The notes: generated by a model from the letters alone, not told the origin. Counted from the stretch's first letter, positions 1 to 13,925 are shown. The stretch: DNA of 64,000 bases from Haliotis asinina (GCF_037392515.1 NC_090292.1:41278747-41342746); one strand, 5' to 3'. Program-made: numbers and translations.

Positions 1-736
1 GTATGACTCAGCACTTTGGGAATTGGTGAATTAAGTACAATCATTGTGCTCCAAAGAGAGACCACAGATTCCTTTTAGTCTACACCACACCTTTAACTGT
101 GCGGACAAGAGAGAAATGGACTCGAAATGTTTTCTCAATAAACACAGAATAGTACTATTCTGAAATCAGCGATAAATTGGTCAGAGAACAACCTGGGCCT
201 TACAGAGTTATCCCCCTTGTCACTGAAGCTGACATGGATCAATAACAGGTTCGTATGGACTCATCAGCTATAATCCATAATCAGTACTTGATAATGACAT
301 TTAGTTCTCGGAACAAAAGACGCGAATAATTTCGACACAAGAAATGCACTATATCAACTCTTGAACACTTTAAAAAGTCCTATCAGAATTTTACAGATGT
401 AGAGCGATCCGTAAAAAGGAGGTAAAAGCAAGTTTCTGTCTTAAGTGCGATCCGACTGGCCTATATAGGCAATGATTCTTATAAGACCTACTGCCCCACT
501 AGATCTACGCCATTGTCCTCTGTAACAGCAGGGATTTCTCGGTTCTCGTTTTCAATGGTGGTCCCGTGTTTACTGATGCCCGTCCCGTGTACGTTCTGTT
601 AGAGAAATATCACCTCACCTCAACTCTTGCACAGATTACAAACATTTCATACAGCTGGCATTTCATATTACCTGTAGAATGTAAAAGGCCGTTGTTGGAC
701 TATATTGTCGCCGTCGTTTGGACAGTGACTTACACG
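1..736. other. Unassigned sequence
   Basis: No open frame with recognisable content, no repeat family seen. Confidence 0.6.
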
Positions 737-1140
737 TGTTAGTGTGTGTATGTGTATGTGTGTGTGAGAGAGAGAGAGAGTGAGTGAGTGTGCGTGTGTT
801 TGAGTGAGAGAGTGAGTGTGTAGTGTGTGTGTGTGTGTGTGCGTGTGTCAGTGTGTGTGTGAGAGAGAGAGAGAGTGAGTGTGCGTGTGTTTGAGTGAGA
901 GAGTGAGTGTGTAGTGTGTGTGTGTGTTGGGGGGTTGGGGTGGGGGTTGGGGTGGGGGTGGGGTTTGTATGGGGAGGTGAGACTCCATGTGTGTGATTCT
1001 TTGTGTGATCTGTGTGGAGGTGAGGGGTGGAAAGGAAGAAGAGGTTGCCGTTGTGTTTTTCTGGAGGGTTTTTGACGACATGTGGCTGTGATATGGTGGA
1101 ACGGCGTGCGTGCGTGCGTGCGTGCGTACGTGCGTGTGTG
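737..1140. repeat. GT/GA microsatellite complex
   Basis: TGTG and GAGA runs. An ~90-bp block (GAGAGAGAGAGTGAGTG, GTGCGTGTGTTTGAGTGAG) is duplicated at about 765 and 860, followed by G-rich GGGTTGGGG and a GTGC run at 1104-1135. The long open frames are repeat artefacts. Confidence 0.9.
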
Positions 1141-2174
1141 TAAGGGGGTAGGGGTGAAGGGGATTTGAGGATATGTGACAGGGTATGTGGTTGGGGTAAT
1201 GACATCCGTGTTTTTGCTCGTGTGCGTGTGCGTTTGCGTGCCAACTATAGGTGATTTTATATTTGGATGCACAAAGGGTGAGATTTCAGTAATCAATATT
1301 TTTTTTCCCTCTCATTTTGGAAACGACTCTCCCGTTGTATGTGAAACGCGGACAGTAACAACAGTCTTAATTTTGGTGTCAGTTTGTGTGAATTTTAATC
1401 TTCACGAAATAATATTTTAGCAATGCCGAAATGAAGAATGTATAAATACTTTTAGTTTAAAACCAACCTTTCCCCAAACAAACAATAGCGTTATTAAAAA
1501 AGTAAATTCATTGTGAGTAAACTAAAGTATTTTTGAAAATGTGATGCCTGAAGAAAAAGAAAATAAGAACTCGTCGTTTAAATCTTGTCAGAAAACAGCT
1601 ACACAATATCCCCTACAGTAGAGTGCAGACGGGGGTTTTTTAAGCGGATGTTTTGAATTCCGAGCGTATCAAGTAAACATCGAAGGTCCTATCGCATTTG
1701 GAAGTGACTTCAACATTCAATACACGATTCAACCCGAACTCAAAACACCAAACAAGTATTGTAACTCAATAATGTCATATATTTAACAATCACATACAGC
1801 TACAATGGGCTACCCGGATATGCGTTTATGATATTCGCTGTGCTTTCAAGGCAATCTGAAGTGTTGACGAACAGGCAACGAATGACTTATAGTCTTTTTC
1901 AGGGATTGGGCCCTTCATGACAAAAAGTACTTTGCTTGCTTGCACTAACAATATGTTTGATAAATAAGCTCCGTCCGAATGCGACGTGAACGTTGAGTAA
2001 TAGGTGCGACTTGACCTGCTTTGAGGACAAGGATTTTGTGTTTATCTACCCAGTATGTACCTTGAGACGGGTGGACTTTATCCGAGGTAACTACATACGG
2101 GTTGGTGTTTAACCGGAGGCCGTGGAGTGGCCTAGTATACTACCCACCAAACGTTAAGACTCACTTGTGAAAAT
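1141..2174. other. Unassigned AT-rich sequence
   Basis: One 81-codon plus frame at 1175-1420 begins in the microsatellite and has no recognisable domain. Nothing else seen. Confidence 0.6.
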
Positions 2175-2487
2175 GTACCCACGTACTTAAGTCAGCTGTT
2201 TTGCACAAGATCAATCCATTAATAATCCATTATGTTTTAAGGTACTGTTTACACAAGAACTGGTGTACAGTATAATAAATTCGTAATGTGAAAAATATTA
2301 TTGTAATGAGTTCAGTAATTGATCAAACTCAGCGAAAATTGGCGGATGTTTAACAAAACTCTATACCAAAACACAACTGTTTACATGGACGATATTTGTA
2401 AATTCTTTGAGTAATTTGATGCATAATCCTCACACAATTCATATGTATAAAGTGTATGGGTTGGTTCCCCTTTATATAACAAACAGT
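2175..2487 (+). repeat. Dispersed repeat family C, copy 1
   Basis: About 300 bp shared with copies at 32095 and 34862. Landmarks are ACTGTTTACACAAGAACTGG, ATGAGTTCAGTAATTGATC, AAACTCAGCGAAAATTGGCG and CACACAATTCATATG. No coding potential. Class unknown. Confidence 0.75.
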
Positions 2488-2559
2488 GATTGCCTTAAGT
2501 GAGTCTAATCATTTATATATTCCAGCAACATCACAGCAGGCGTCAACAGAAATGACTCT

Positions 2560-5500
2560 CCTACCTACACCCTGACTCTCCTACCTGTACCCGGTTCTCT
2601 GTCTCGCACCGTCTTTGGAGACAACTACTCCCTGTCTGCCTCTTGGCCTTCCCGCCTACACCCTGACTGTAATACATACACGCTGACACTCCCGCCTACA
2701 CCCTGACTTTCCCACCTTCATTCTGACTCTCCCACCTACACCCTGACTCCCCTGTCTACGCCCCGAATCTCCTGACTGCGCCCTGACGCTAATATTTATT
2801 CTCTTAATCTCCCACCTACAACTGACTTTCCTAGATACACCCTGACTCGCCCACCGACAACCTGACTCTCATGCCTACATCCTGTCGCTCCCACTTACAC
2901 AATGACTCTCATGCCTACACCCTGTCTCTCAAACCTACTCTCCTGACTGTCCTGCCTACGCCCAGACTCTCCTACCGACACCTGACTCTCTGAGCCATAC
3001 CATCTCTCCCACCTACAACTGGCTCTCCTACCTACTCTCTGATTTCCCATATACATCCTGACTCTCCCACCTAGACCTGACTCATGCCTACGCCCTGACT
3101 GGCCTACTTACACCCTGACTCTCACATATACATCTGACTCTCCCACCTACATCTGACTCTCCCACCTACATCCCCACACTCCTCCCTACGACCTGACTCT
3201 CCCACCTACGTTATGACTCTCTCGCCTACATGATGACTCTCCTACCTACATCCTAACTCTACTATCTAAACTACCTTCCTCATCTAAACTCTTAGACTCC
3301 CGCGTAGTCGCGACTCTCCTGCCTACACTCTGGCTCTCCCGCCTACTCCCTCACTCTCCTGCCAACTCCATCACTCTCCTTCCTGCGATCTGACTCTCTC
3401 AACTACACTTCGCACTTTGACTCTCCTGCCTACACCCTGACTCTTCTGCCTACACCCTGACTCTTATAGCTACAACTTAACTCTCCTGCCTACACCCTGA
3501 CTCTTCTGCCTACACCCTGACTCTTATAGCTACAACTTGACTCTCCTGCCTACACCCTGACGTCCCCATCTACACCCTGACTTCGGCCCCTACACACTGA
3601 TTCTCCTGCCGACACCCTGACTCTTCCGCCTACACCCTGACTCTTCTGCCTACACCCTGACTCTCCTGCCTACACCTCGACTCTTCTGCCTACACCCTGA
3701 CTATTCTGCCGACACACTGACTCTTCTGCCTACACCCTGACTCTTCTGCCTACACCCTGACTCTCCTGCCTACACCCTGATTTCCCCACCTACACCCTGA
3801 CTCTCCTGCCGACAAACTGACTCTTCTGCCTACACCCTGACTCTTCTGCCTACACCCTGACTCTTCTGCCGACACACTGACTCTTCTGCCTACACCCTGA
3901 CTCTCCTGCCTACACCCTGACTCTCCTGCCTACACCCTGATTTCCCCACCTACACCCTGACTCTCCTGCCGACACACTGACTCTTCTCCCTACACCCTGA
4001 CACTTCTGCCTACACCCTGACTTCCCCACCCACACCCTGACTCTCCTGAAGACACCCAGACTCTCCTGCCTACACCCAGACTCTCCTGTCTACGCCCTGA
4101 CTTCCCCACCTACACCCTGACTCTTCCACCTACACACTGACTCTTCTGCTACACCCTGACTCTTCTGCCTACACCCTGACTCTTCTGCCTACACCCTGAC
4201 TCTCCTGCCTACACCTCGACTCTTCTGCCTACACCCTGACTCTCCTGCCTACACCCTGACTTCCCCACCTACACCCTGACTCCCCTGCCGACACACTGAC
4301 CCTTCTGCCTACACCCTGACTCTTCTGCCTACACACTGACTCTCCTGCCTACACCCTGACACTCCTGCCTACACCCTGATTTCCCCACCTACACCCTGAC
4401 TCTCCTGCCGACACCCTGACTCTCCTGCCGACACCCTGACTTCCCCACCTACACCCTGACTTCCTCACTTACACCCTGACTCTTCTGCCTACACCCTGAC
4501 TCTTCTGCCTACAAACTGACCCTTCTGCCTACATCCTCATTCTTCTGCCTACACCCTGACTCTTCCGCCTACACCCTGACTCTCCTGCTTACACCCTGAC
4601 CTCCCCACCTACACCCTGACTTCCCCACCTACACCCTGACTTCCCCACCTACACCCTGACTCTTCTGCTACACCCTGACTCTTCTGCCGACACCCTGACT
4701 CTCCTGCCTACACCCTGACTCTCCTGCCTACACCCTGACTCTCCTGCCTACACCCTGACTCTTCTGCCTACACCCTGACTCTTATAGCTACAACTTAACT
4801 CTCCTGCCTACACCCTGACTCTTCTGCCTACACCCTGACTCTTATAGCTACAACTTGACTCTCCTGCCTACACCCTGACGTCCCCATCTACACCCTGACT
4901 TCGGCCCCTACACACTGATTCTCCTGCCGACACCCTGACTCTTCCGCCTACACCCTGACTCTTCTGCCTACACCCTGACTCTCCTGCCTACACCTCGACT
5001 CTTCTGCCTACACCCTGACTGTTCTGCCGACACACTGACTCTTCTGCCTACACCCTGACTCTTCTGCCTACACCCTGACTCTCCTGCCTACACCCTGATT
5101 TCCCCACCTACACCCTGACTCTCCTGCCGACATACTGACTCTTCTGCCTACACCCTGACTCTTCTGCCTACACCCTGACTCTTCTGCCGACACACTGACT
5201 CTTCTGCCTACACCCTGACTCTCCTGCCTACACCCTGACTCTCCTGCCTACACCCTGATTTCCCCACCTACACCCTGACTCTCCTGCCGACACACTGACT
5301 CTTCTCCCTACACCCTGACACTTCTGCCTACACCCTGACTTCCCCACCCACACCCTGACTCTCCTGCCGACACCCAGACTCTCCTGCCTACACCCAGACT
5401 CTCCTGTCTACGCCCTGACTTCCCCACCTACACCCTGACTCTTCCACCTACACACTGACTCTTCTGCTACACCCTGACCCTTCTGCCTACACCCTGACTC

Positions 5501-7588
5501 TTCTGCCTACACCCTGACTCTCCTGCCTACACCTCGACTCTTCTGCCTACACCCTGACTCTCCTGCCTACACCCTGACTTCCCCACCTACACCCTGACTC
5601 CCCTGCCGACACACTGACCCTTCTGCCTACACCCTGACTCTTCTGCCTACACACTGACTCTCCTGCCTACACCCTGACACTCCTGCCTACACCCTGATTT
5701 CCCCACCTACACCCTGACTCTCCTGCCGACACCCTGACTTCCCCACCTACACCCTGACTTCCCCACCTACACCCTGACTTCCTCACTTACACCCTGACTC
5801 TTCTGCCTACACCCTGACTCTTCTGCCTACAAACTGACCCTTCTGCCTACATCCTCATTCTTCTGCCTACACCCTGACTCTTCCGCCTACACCCTGACTC
5901 TCCTGCTTACACCCTGACCTCCCCACCTACACCCTGACTTCCCCACCTACACCCTGACTTCCCCACCTACACCCTGACTCTTCTGCTACACCCTGACTCT
6001 TCTGCCGACACCCTGACTCTCCTGCCTACACCCTGACTCTCCTGCCTACACCCTGACTCTTCTGCCTACACCCTGACTCTCATGCCGACACCCTGACCCT
6101 TCTGCCTACACCCTGACTCTCCTGCCTACACCCTGACTTCCCCACCTACACCCTGACTCTCCTGCCTACACCCTGACTTCCCCACGAACACCCTGACTCT
6201 CCTGCCTACACCCTGACTTCCCCACCTACACCCTGACTCTCCTGCCGACACACTGACTCTTCTGCCTACACCCTGACTCTTCTGCCTACACCTTGACTTC
6301 CCCACCTACACCCTGACTCTCCTGCCTACACCCTGACTTCCCCACCTGCACCCTGACTCTTCTGCTACACCCTGACTCTTCTGCCGACACCTAGACTCTT
6401 CTGCCTACACCCTGACTTTCCTGCCTACACCCTGACTCTCCTACCTACACCCTGACTCTTCTGCCTACACCCTGACCCTCCTGCCGACACCCTGACTCTT
6501 CTACCTACACCCTGACTTCCCCACCTACACCCTGACTTCCCCACCTACACCCTGACTTTCCTGCCGACACCCTGACTCTTCTGCCTACACCCTGCCTCTC
6601 CTACCTACACCCTGACTCTCCTGCCTACACCCTGATTTCCCCACCTACACCCTGACTTCCCCACCTACACCCTGACTCTTCTGCCTACACCCTGACTTCC
6701 CCACATACACCCTGACTCTTCCGCCTACACCTTGACTCTCCTGCCTACACCCTGACTCTCCTACCTACACTGCCTACACCCTGACTCTCCTGCCTACACC
6801 CTGACTCTTCTGCCTACACCCTGAATTCCCCACATACACCCTGACTCTTCCGCCTACACCCTGACTTCCCCACGAACACCCTGACTCTCCTGCCTACACC
6901 CTGATTTCCCCACCTACACCCTGACTCTCCTGCCGACACACTGACTCTTCTGCCTACACCCTGACTCTTCTACCTACACCCTGACTTCCCCACCTACACC
7001 CTGACTCTCCTGCCTACACCCTGACTTCCCCACCTACACCCTGACTCTTCTGCTACACCCTGACTCTTCTGCCGACACCTAGACTCTTCTGCCTACACCC
7101 TGACTTTCCTGCCAACACCCTGACTCTCCTACCTACACCCTGACTCTTCTGCCTACACCCTGACCCTCCTGCCTACACCCTGACTCTTCTACTTACACCC
7201 TGACTTCCCCACCTACACACTGACTCTCCTGCCGACACCCTGACTCTTCTGCCTACACCCTGTCTCTCCTACCTACACCCTGACTCTCCTGCCTACACCC
7301 TGATTTCCCCACCTACACCCTGACTTCCCCACCTACACCCTGACTCTTCTGCCTACACCCTGACTTCCCCACATACACCCTGACTCTTCCGCCTACACCC
7401 TGACTCTCCTGCCTACACCCTGACTCTCCTACCTACACTGCCTACACCCTGACTCTCCTGCCTACACCCTGACTCTTCTGCCTACACCCTGAATTCCCCA
7501 CATACACCCTGACTCTTCCGCCTACACCCTGACTCTCCTGCTGACACCCTGACTCTCCTGCCAACTCCCTGACTCTCCCAAGTCCCAA
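2560..7588. repeat. 5-kb minisatellite, 20-bp unit, with higher-order repeats
   Basis: About 250 copies of a 20-bp unit near CTGCCTACACCCTGACTCTC. It is degenerate at the left end (2560-3400) and homogeneous after that. Rare variants recur at fixed spacing. The TATAGCTACAACTT variants at 3465 and 4783, and CTACATCCTCATTC at 4528 and 5846, are both 1318 bp apart. GCTACACCC with CACCTAGACTC recurs 688 bp apart (6363 and 7051). The unit is not a multiple of 3 and contains TGA. Confidence 0.97.
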
Positions 7589-9344
7589 TCTCCAACCTAA
7601 GACTCCACCATGAAAAGGATTGACTTCCTGTTTGGGCTGCGCGATAACCTGTCAGAAAAGGTCCACGCCAGCTCAACATCAAAGCGCTTGCGTGCACAAA
7701 CCGTGCCGACACGGTGCTTTCATACCTTGGAGTGTTTGTTCAGTTAAACCATTGCACAAAACGGGCATTGTATCGAAATGTCGTGCTTTTTACGGTTTCA
7801 CTTAACCTCTCAACAATCAGACTCACACACACCCGAGAAATCCATCGGTCAAGTACCTTTCAATATTATGCAGGTGTTCACTAGAGTCGTGAAAGATGGC
7901 TTTATGTATATCTATATTTATGTTTGTAACAAGCACAAGGTCGAGTAAGTGATACAACAGTGTGTGATGATTCACCTATCCTTCTCGTCAACACATCGTA
8001 GAGCGGAAAGACGATGAAACAACAAGCACGTAGAGCAGATTTGGGATAGGTTCATATGCATTAAATATCACGAAACAAATGTCATAATAGCAATACAAAT
8101 CGCTACAAAAGAGTAATTCAGTTCCTCGGGAACATTCCCGGATGTGGAGTCTACGTTTTGGATAGTCTGATGTATACATAGCTCAGTGGCAGTGCCCTTG
8201 AAACTATTACCGGAGCCGCCCCTCCAACAAACACACTCACTCGGTTATGTTTAGTGAAACCCATGTGTTCGTTCTTGGTTGTATGTAAGAATGTTTTACA
8301 TGTATAGAGGGATAGATGGCTCTCATGTACAGTGTTGACGAAGCCAAGTTTTAAAGCCTATGTATTTTTAGCCTACTTCTTTTCAGATATCGAAGTAAAA
8401 TCGGACACGAACTTACTGTTCACTGTTTACAGGTGTTCAGGAATGTGAACCAGTGCGCTCAGAAGATAAAAAGGCATTCGTATCCAACTCGGGGAATAGC
8501 AAAATAGCGACACGTGCCTCTTTTTTGGCCATTTTGGGTGGATGGGAGGGTGGGTGAGCGGGTAATGGGTGGGAAAATGAGAAATGAGATGATGGGTGAT
8601 TGGGTGGTGGATGGTTGACTTAGAGGGTAGGTGAGTGGGTGGGTAGGTGGGTAACTGAGCGGGTGAGTGAGTAGACACGTGCATATTTTAAGTGTAAGAG
8701 TGTCTCTTAAAATGCTCATTTAACCATAATTGTATTATTTATAAACGGAAAAGAAATTTGTCATTCAAATTAGGCTACATAAAAAAATAAGTGTTACTCG
8801 CGCACACTTTTTTCAACAGTTAATTTTTGATTAAAAAAGTAGTGACCAGGGAGGAACACATTTTGACGTTTTATTCTGTCAGAAATACATCTTTGGAAGT
8901 TTAGCGCGTGTTAATGAGTTGTAGATACAGTTACACTCGTTCTTACAAACACTCATTCATATAGTGGACAAATGGATGATCGGGAGGCGTCCAAGTCAGA
9001 ATTGTTTTTGAAAATGTCATTAAGAAGTATTACGCGCACAAATAAAAGTGACGCGCCGATGCCTGAGAGACATTTCACTTTCTTATTCAGCCATACATAG
9101 TTACAATTTACGATACAAATCAATTTCTCTCAAGTTATTTAATGCACAATGAAACGCCCGCTGACGTCGAAAAACATATTTGTCGCTCCATGATGTGAAG
9201 CCTTTAGTTTGAAAAGTCCACTTAGAATAGGTAGATATACCTCAATATGAATTCATATGGATATACAGAAATAAGTATGGTATGTACACATTGACGGTGA
9301 ATACCTCATTGCGAGAGAGCCACTTGGGAGGTCCATGTCCTCAT
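7589..9344. other. Unassigned sequence
   Basis: Contains a GGGTGGGTGAGC-type G-rich stretch at about 8530-8670. Short open frames have no recognisable content. Confidence 0.6.
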
Positions 9345-9414
9345 GCTGTGAGTAGTGAGTGAATGAGTAAGTGAGTGAGTGGGTGAGTGAGTGAGTGAGT
9401 GAGTGAGCAAACCG
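9345..9414. repeat. (GAGT)n microsatellite
   Basis: Imperfect GTGAGTGAGT run, probably seeded by a SINE tail. No SINE body is recognisable beside it. Confidence 0.85.
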
Positions 9415-9925
9415 ACTGTTGACAATACGACACCGTCGTACAATGACCTCATCTCGTCTTGGCTGACAACCCAAGCAGGTATAACCAGTTGTTGGTTTCA
9501 ATTCAAGAAGTTCATTTCTTCGTGCCTGCAGCTGGGTGTCCCACCTTTTTTCACATAAAGCCACGAGTATAAATTGATTGTGGGTTTGAAGTCACTATGC
9601 GGGGTTATAGTGAGAATAACGGTTAGTTGGTTTAATGCTGCGATATCGCCTTTGTGTTACCTGCTATTACTACATAACTCGGTAACCAGGACGATGTCAC
9701 ACTGGCCAGTAGAAAGATCGTTACAAAGAAAGATCGTTACACAGCTATACGAGTTGTCAGTTGGTTACCTCCTCATTTATCATATTATATATGATACAGT
9801 TGAATTTGGGTGTATTTTGATATACAAGACGTTTTATAAAATCCGAATTTCTTCTATCAGGTTTCTTTATCCGAGATTCCTGAAGTCAATCACATATTCT
9901 GATAATCGCTTATAAGTTTCTTGGT

Positions 9926-10084
9926 GTGAGTGAATGAATATACTTTTACACCGCTTTTGCAATATTCCAACAGTATCATGAACACCAAAATGGGACATGA
10001 CACATTGTAGCCATTTGGGGAATCGGACCCTGGTTTTCGGCGTGACTAGCCAACGCCTTAACCACCAGGCTACCCTACCGCCAC
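9926..10084 (-). mobile_element. SINE-B, diverged
   Basis: GTGAGTGAATGAATATAC, AATATTCCAACAGTATC, GGGGAATCGGACCCTGG, TTCGGCGTGACTAGCC and AACCACCAGGCTACCC. Confidence 0.8.
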
Positions 10085-10796
10085 AAATTTTCTGGGACAA
10101 GTGTGAGAGCTGTTTTGCAGGTTAAAGGGGCGAGTGTTTATTAGTATGTAAGCACTTAGGTCGGACAAGCATAATCACATAAACACATGTGGCTAAAGTG
10201 GGTCGTTCTAACACACGATGTTGAACCGTCATTTCGCTTCGCACCCACTCACCAGTGCATATGTTTTTAAGCATTGGCTTATTTACGTCTTTGTAATTTT
10301 GGATTCATTAAAAAGCTGTTGATCGAGCAACCTTAAAGTCATATTCCCGTTTTCGGAAAACAATCGAGTCCATACCGGATAAACCACTGGTTGATATCAT
10401 GAGCACAGCTCCAAGCTATTTTCGACAAATAGAATTTTTCTGTCAAGAATTTGAAGGGGATGTGACGAGGGCGAGACTAATGTCACCCTGACACTTGAAC
10501 GAATTTTGCCTCTACAAAACTTTGCCTCTCGTGGCAATGCATATAATTTAGATGGTACGAATAGAAGCGTGAAGCCCAGTTTTCTCACATTTCGCGTCCT
10601 GCTTCCGCATAAGTTGCGAACTTGGCGCCAGAATATTTTAACATTTCAAGATTTTCTTTGCGCACTGGTACGCAGCCCCACACAATTTATTCACACTTCA
10701 TAACAGTTTACGCCGAGTCTACCTATTGGCACGCAAAACTGAGTACCAGTTGGGGGATAAAATTCGTGCAAGTGTCAGGGCGGATTAGGTAAATAT

Positions 10797-10948
10797 TGTT
10801 TTACGCCTCTGTGGGTAATATTCCAGCAGTGCCTTGGTGGAGGACAAATAAATGAACAGGGTTCTTAAGATGCAGCCACGAGAGGATTCCAACCAGGCTC
10901 TCCGCATGACGAGTGAAGGTTTCAACCTCTAAGCTACCCGAACGGCGA
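10797..10948 (-). mobile_element. SINE-B, strongly decayed
   Basis: TTGTTTTACGCCTCTGTGG, TAATATTCCAGCAGTG, AGAGGATTCCAACC and AACCTCTAAGCTACCC preserve the order of the family with many substitutions. Confidence 0.55.
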
Positions 10949-11405
10949 AATGCTTACGATTTCTGTGTCGCCATCAAGGTTCAACTTTCTGACATCTGTG
11001 TTTCCATCACTCACTTATCCTTCCTGCCTCCGGATTTGGATTCAGCCTTTTGATTAGGTGGCCACGATCTTGTGCTATTTTATCCTGATCTTAGATTAGG
11101 ATCTTAGCGACAACGGTACCCCCGTGATGCTTTCTGTGGACCCTTGGAAAGCATTGATCAAAGTTGCCGTATCGATGTCGCTGTACTGCTTCCTATGAAC
11201 ACTCTGATAGTGTTAAGCAAAGGTGCCATAACCGCAATCTTATTGCTGAACATGGGTTATTCGTGATAGCGATTATTTCTCTTAGTAGAAAAGTTGCAAT
11301 TGTTTTCAACACCATAGTAAAACTCCTATATTATCAATATAAGTAGCCTCATTTGAAGGCAAGACTAGAGATATGAATCTAACATTTTGTCTTCACATCA
11401 TGATA

Positions 11406-11632
11406 CACCCGTGAAGATCCGGGTTAGAATTGATCTTCAGTAACCCATGCTTGTCATACGAGGCGACTGACTAACGGGAAAGGGTGGTCAGGCTCGCTGA
11501 CTTAGTGGACACACCATCATGTCACAGTAGCGTAGATCGATGCTCATGCTGTTGATCATTGGATTGTCTGTTCCAGACTATTTACAGACCGATGATATTT
11601 ACAGCGGTAGATGAACACCAAACTAACAAAAC
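11406..11632 (+). mobile_element. SINE-A, diverged
   Basis: CACCCGTGAAGATCCGGG, GGTGGTCAGGCTCGCTGAC, GTAGATCGATGCTCATGC and GATCATTGGATTGTCTG. The tail is degraded. Confidence 0.75.
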
Positions 11633-12018
11633 AAAACCGTTCAGTCCACTAAAGCAGGGAAGTGCAAACCCAAACTATGCAACTCTCGTGAGAACACCGT
11701 AGTAACTTAAGGTGAGTTCGTTTAGGCGTACGTGAGACCTGTGCTTATAATTATCCTTGGATAACAAACCACCGCAGAGGAGGAAGTGTCTTATCTGAAA
11801 GTAGTGATCCATTTTTCCGTTTCTACAATGACAGACGTAGTCATGACACGAACTGATAATCTGTGTATCCCGGTGTCACATGGTAGAAACTAACCTTAAA
11901 ATGAATCATGAACGTATATTTAGGAATACATGCTGACACTCGATACAAGAGGAGAGAGGTAAACGTTCTCCCTGGACCCCCTTCACAAAGTTAGCTTAAA
12001 TGACACACAAAAGACAGG

Positions 12019-12645
12019 CTGGATAGTAACAACAATTATATCACTACATTGCTTGTCACTTATAATTTTAAGCACAGCAGCAATTATGTCTCTACGTTGC
12101 TTGTCACTATAGTCTAAAGAGCAGCAACATATTTATCACTACATTACTTGTCACTATTGTCTTAGAGTAGCAACATTTATATCACTGTGTTGCTTGGCAA
12201 GACACTCTTAAGAGCAGCAACAATTATGTCTCTACATTGCTTGTCACTATAGTCCAAAGAGCAGCAACAATTATGTCTCTACATTACTTGTCACTATTGT
12301 CTTAGAGTAGCAACATTTATATCACTGTGTTGCTTGGCAAGACACTCTTAAGAGCAGCAACAATTATGTCTCTACATTGCTTGTCACTATAGTCCAAAGA
12401 GCAGCAACAATTATGTCTCTACATTGCATGTCACTATAGTCCAAAGAGCAGCAACAATTATGTCTCTACATTGCTTGTCACTATAGTCTAAAGAGCAGCA
12501 ACAATTATATCACCACATTACTTGTCACTATAGTCCAAAGAGCAGCAACAATTATGTCTCTACATTGCTTGTCACTATAGTCCAAAGAGCAACAACAATT
12601 ATATCACCACATTACTTGTCACTATGGTCCAAAGAGCAACAACAA
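12019..12645. repeat. Minisatellite, 47-bp unit
   Basis: About 13 copies containing GAGCAGCAACAATTATGTC and TCTACATTGCTTGTCAC. A longer block with TTGCTTGGCAAGACACTC occurs twice (12190, 12330), so higher-order structure is present. The last units switch from ATGTCTCT to ATATCACC. Confidence 0.93.
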
Positions 12646-13500
12646 TTTTACCATGGGGTAGGTATCATCCACCTGATCAGTTTCCATGCTAACTTCACTG
12701 AACATATTCACCATCTGTATTTGTTATTCTAAGGTCGTCATGACTATAATTATACTCTATATTAATTGCATACATTACCCAAGTGGGACATTCGACCACT
12801 CACTCAACTGCGCATGTCTGTTTAGGTTTTCCCGAAATTCGATTAAAACGACAGCTGCCACATGCTTGCAACACACGGAGTTTGCTCTTGGTACATATCG
12901 TTATTCTACAAGTAATACAGTGCCAATCCACGGTGCTTTTACGATTTCCGCATAATTTCATTTCGATCGCAGCCGACAAATACAATGCAGAAAAGAAAGT
13001 ACAGTATACTCATTCGTGCAGTGAAGAGGAGTTGTGAATACACGGTACTGGACTGAAGGCGACGATAATCGCCCAGCTTGAGCCAAATGTTCTGTCACTT
13101 CCTACTGGTTGGTCACGATTCCTGAATGGCAGTAAATTCTATTGTTCGTCTTGTTACTCTCACAGCTCGGGGGATTCCCCCTGCCTACATTCATTGGCAA
13201 ATAAAACGCGAATGAATGCAGTGACTGCAAGTGCGAATAATTCACATAAACATAACGGTAGTATTATAACGGCTCAATGAACCGTACTGTGTGGTATTCA
13301 CGAATGTATCTATAGCTCCTGGCGAAATTTCATTTCCTTACCCGAGTCGATGTGAGTCTCGAGGAATTGACATTGTAGTGCCATGTGAATTGAGTGTGCA
13401 AGCCAATGCGCTTTCAGCCGCGTTGTTTGTTAAAGTGCAAACATTATGAATGAAATTGTAGGCAGATATCTTGGCGGAATATGCAATTACAAATGCGGTT
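12646..13500. other. Unassigned sequence
   Basis: Overlapping 84-89 codon frames at 12686-13037 show no known domain. Nothing else recognised. Confidence 0.55.
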
Positions 13501-13925
13501 TATTGTTGGCCTAATAGATAAGGGAACAGGAAGGTCACAGATTCGATTCCCAGAAAGTGTTTTGGGATAGTTTTGTGGATAGTGTGTAGGCCGGAGATTG
13601 GAAGGTTGGTGGTTCGAGTCCTTGAACGTCCATTGGTTTTGGGGATGGTGTGTCTGCCTGGGGAATGAAAGGCTGGTGGTTCGGGTCCTTGAACGTCCAT
13701 TGGTTTTGTGGATAGTGTGTCCACCCGGAGAATGAAAGGTTGGTGGTTCGAGTTCTTGACCGTCCCTTGGTTTTGTGGATAGTGTGTCCACCCGGAGAAT
13801 GAAAGGCTGGTGGTTCGGTTCCTTGACCGTCTCCATGGTTCAGTTGATAGTGTGTCCGGAGAACGTTTGATCGGAGGTTCGATTCCCTGACCACAGCAAA
13901 GGGTTTGTGGATAGAGTGCCTGTAT
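13501..13925 (+). repeat. Tandem array of tRNA-like ~67-bp units
   Basis: Six to seven head-to-tail units. Most carry TTGGTTTTGTGGATAGTGTG (A-box-like) and GGTGGTTCGAGTCC or AGGTTCGATTCCC (B-box-like) about 35 bp later. They resemble a tRNA minus its closed acceptor stem. Units share 70-95% by eye. The first and last are the most divergent, and the array ends in a cut unit. None folds into a convincing cloverleaf, so they are not called tRNA genes. Confidence 0.7.

Noticed and set aside
663-1296. His/Thr-rich minus frames of 185-193 codons
   Set aside because: Complement of a GT/GA microsatellite. Three frames are open at once.
2560-7588. CRISPR-like regular array
   Set aside because: Units are contiguous 20-bp tandem copies without unique spacers, and the context is an animal genome. 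The same reasoning applies to the 47-bp and 41-bp arrays.
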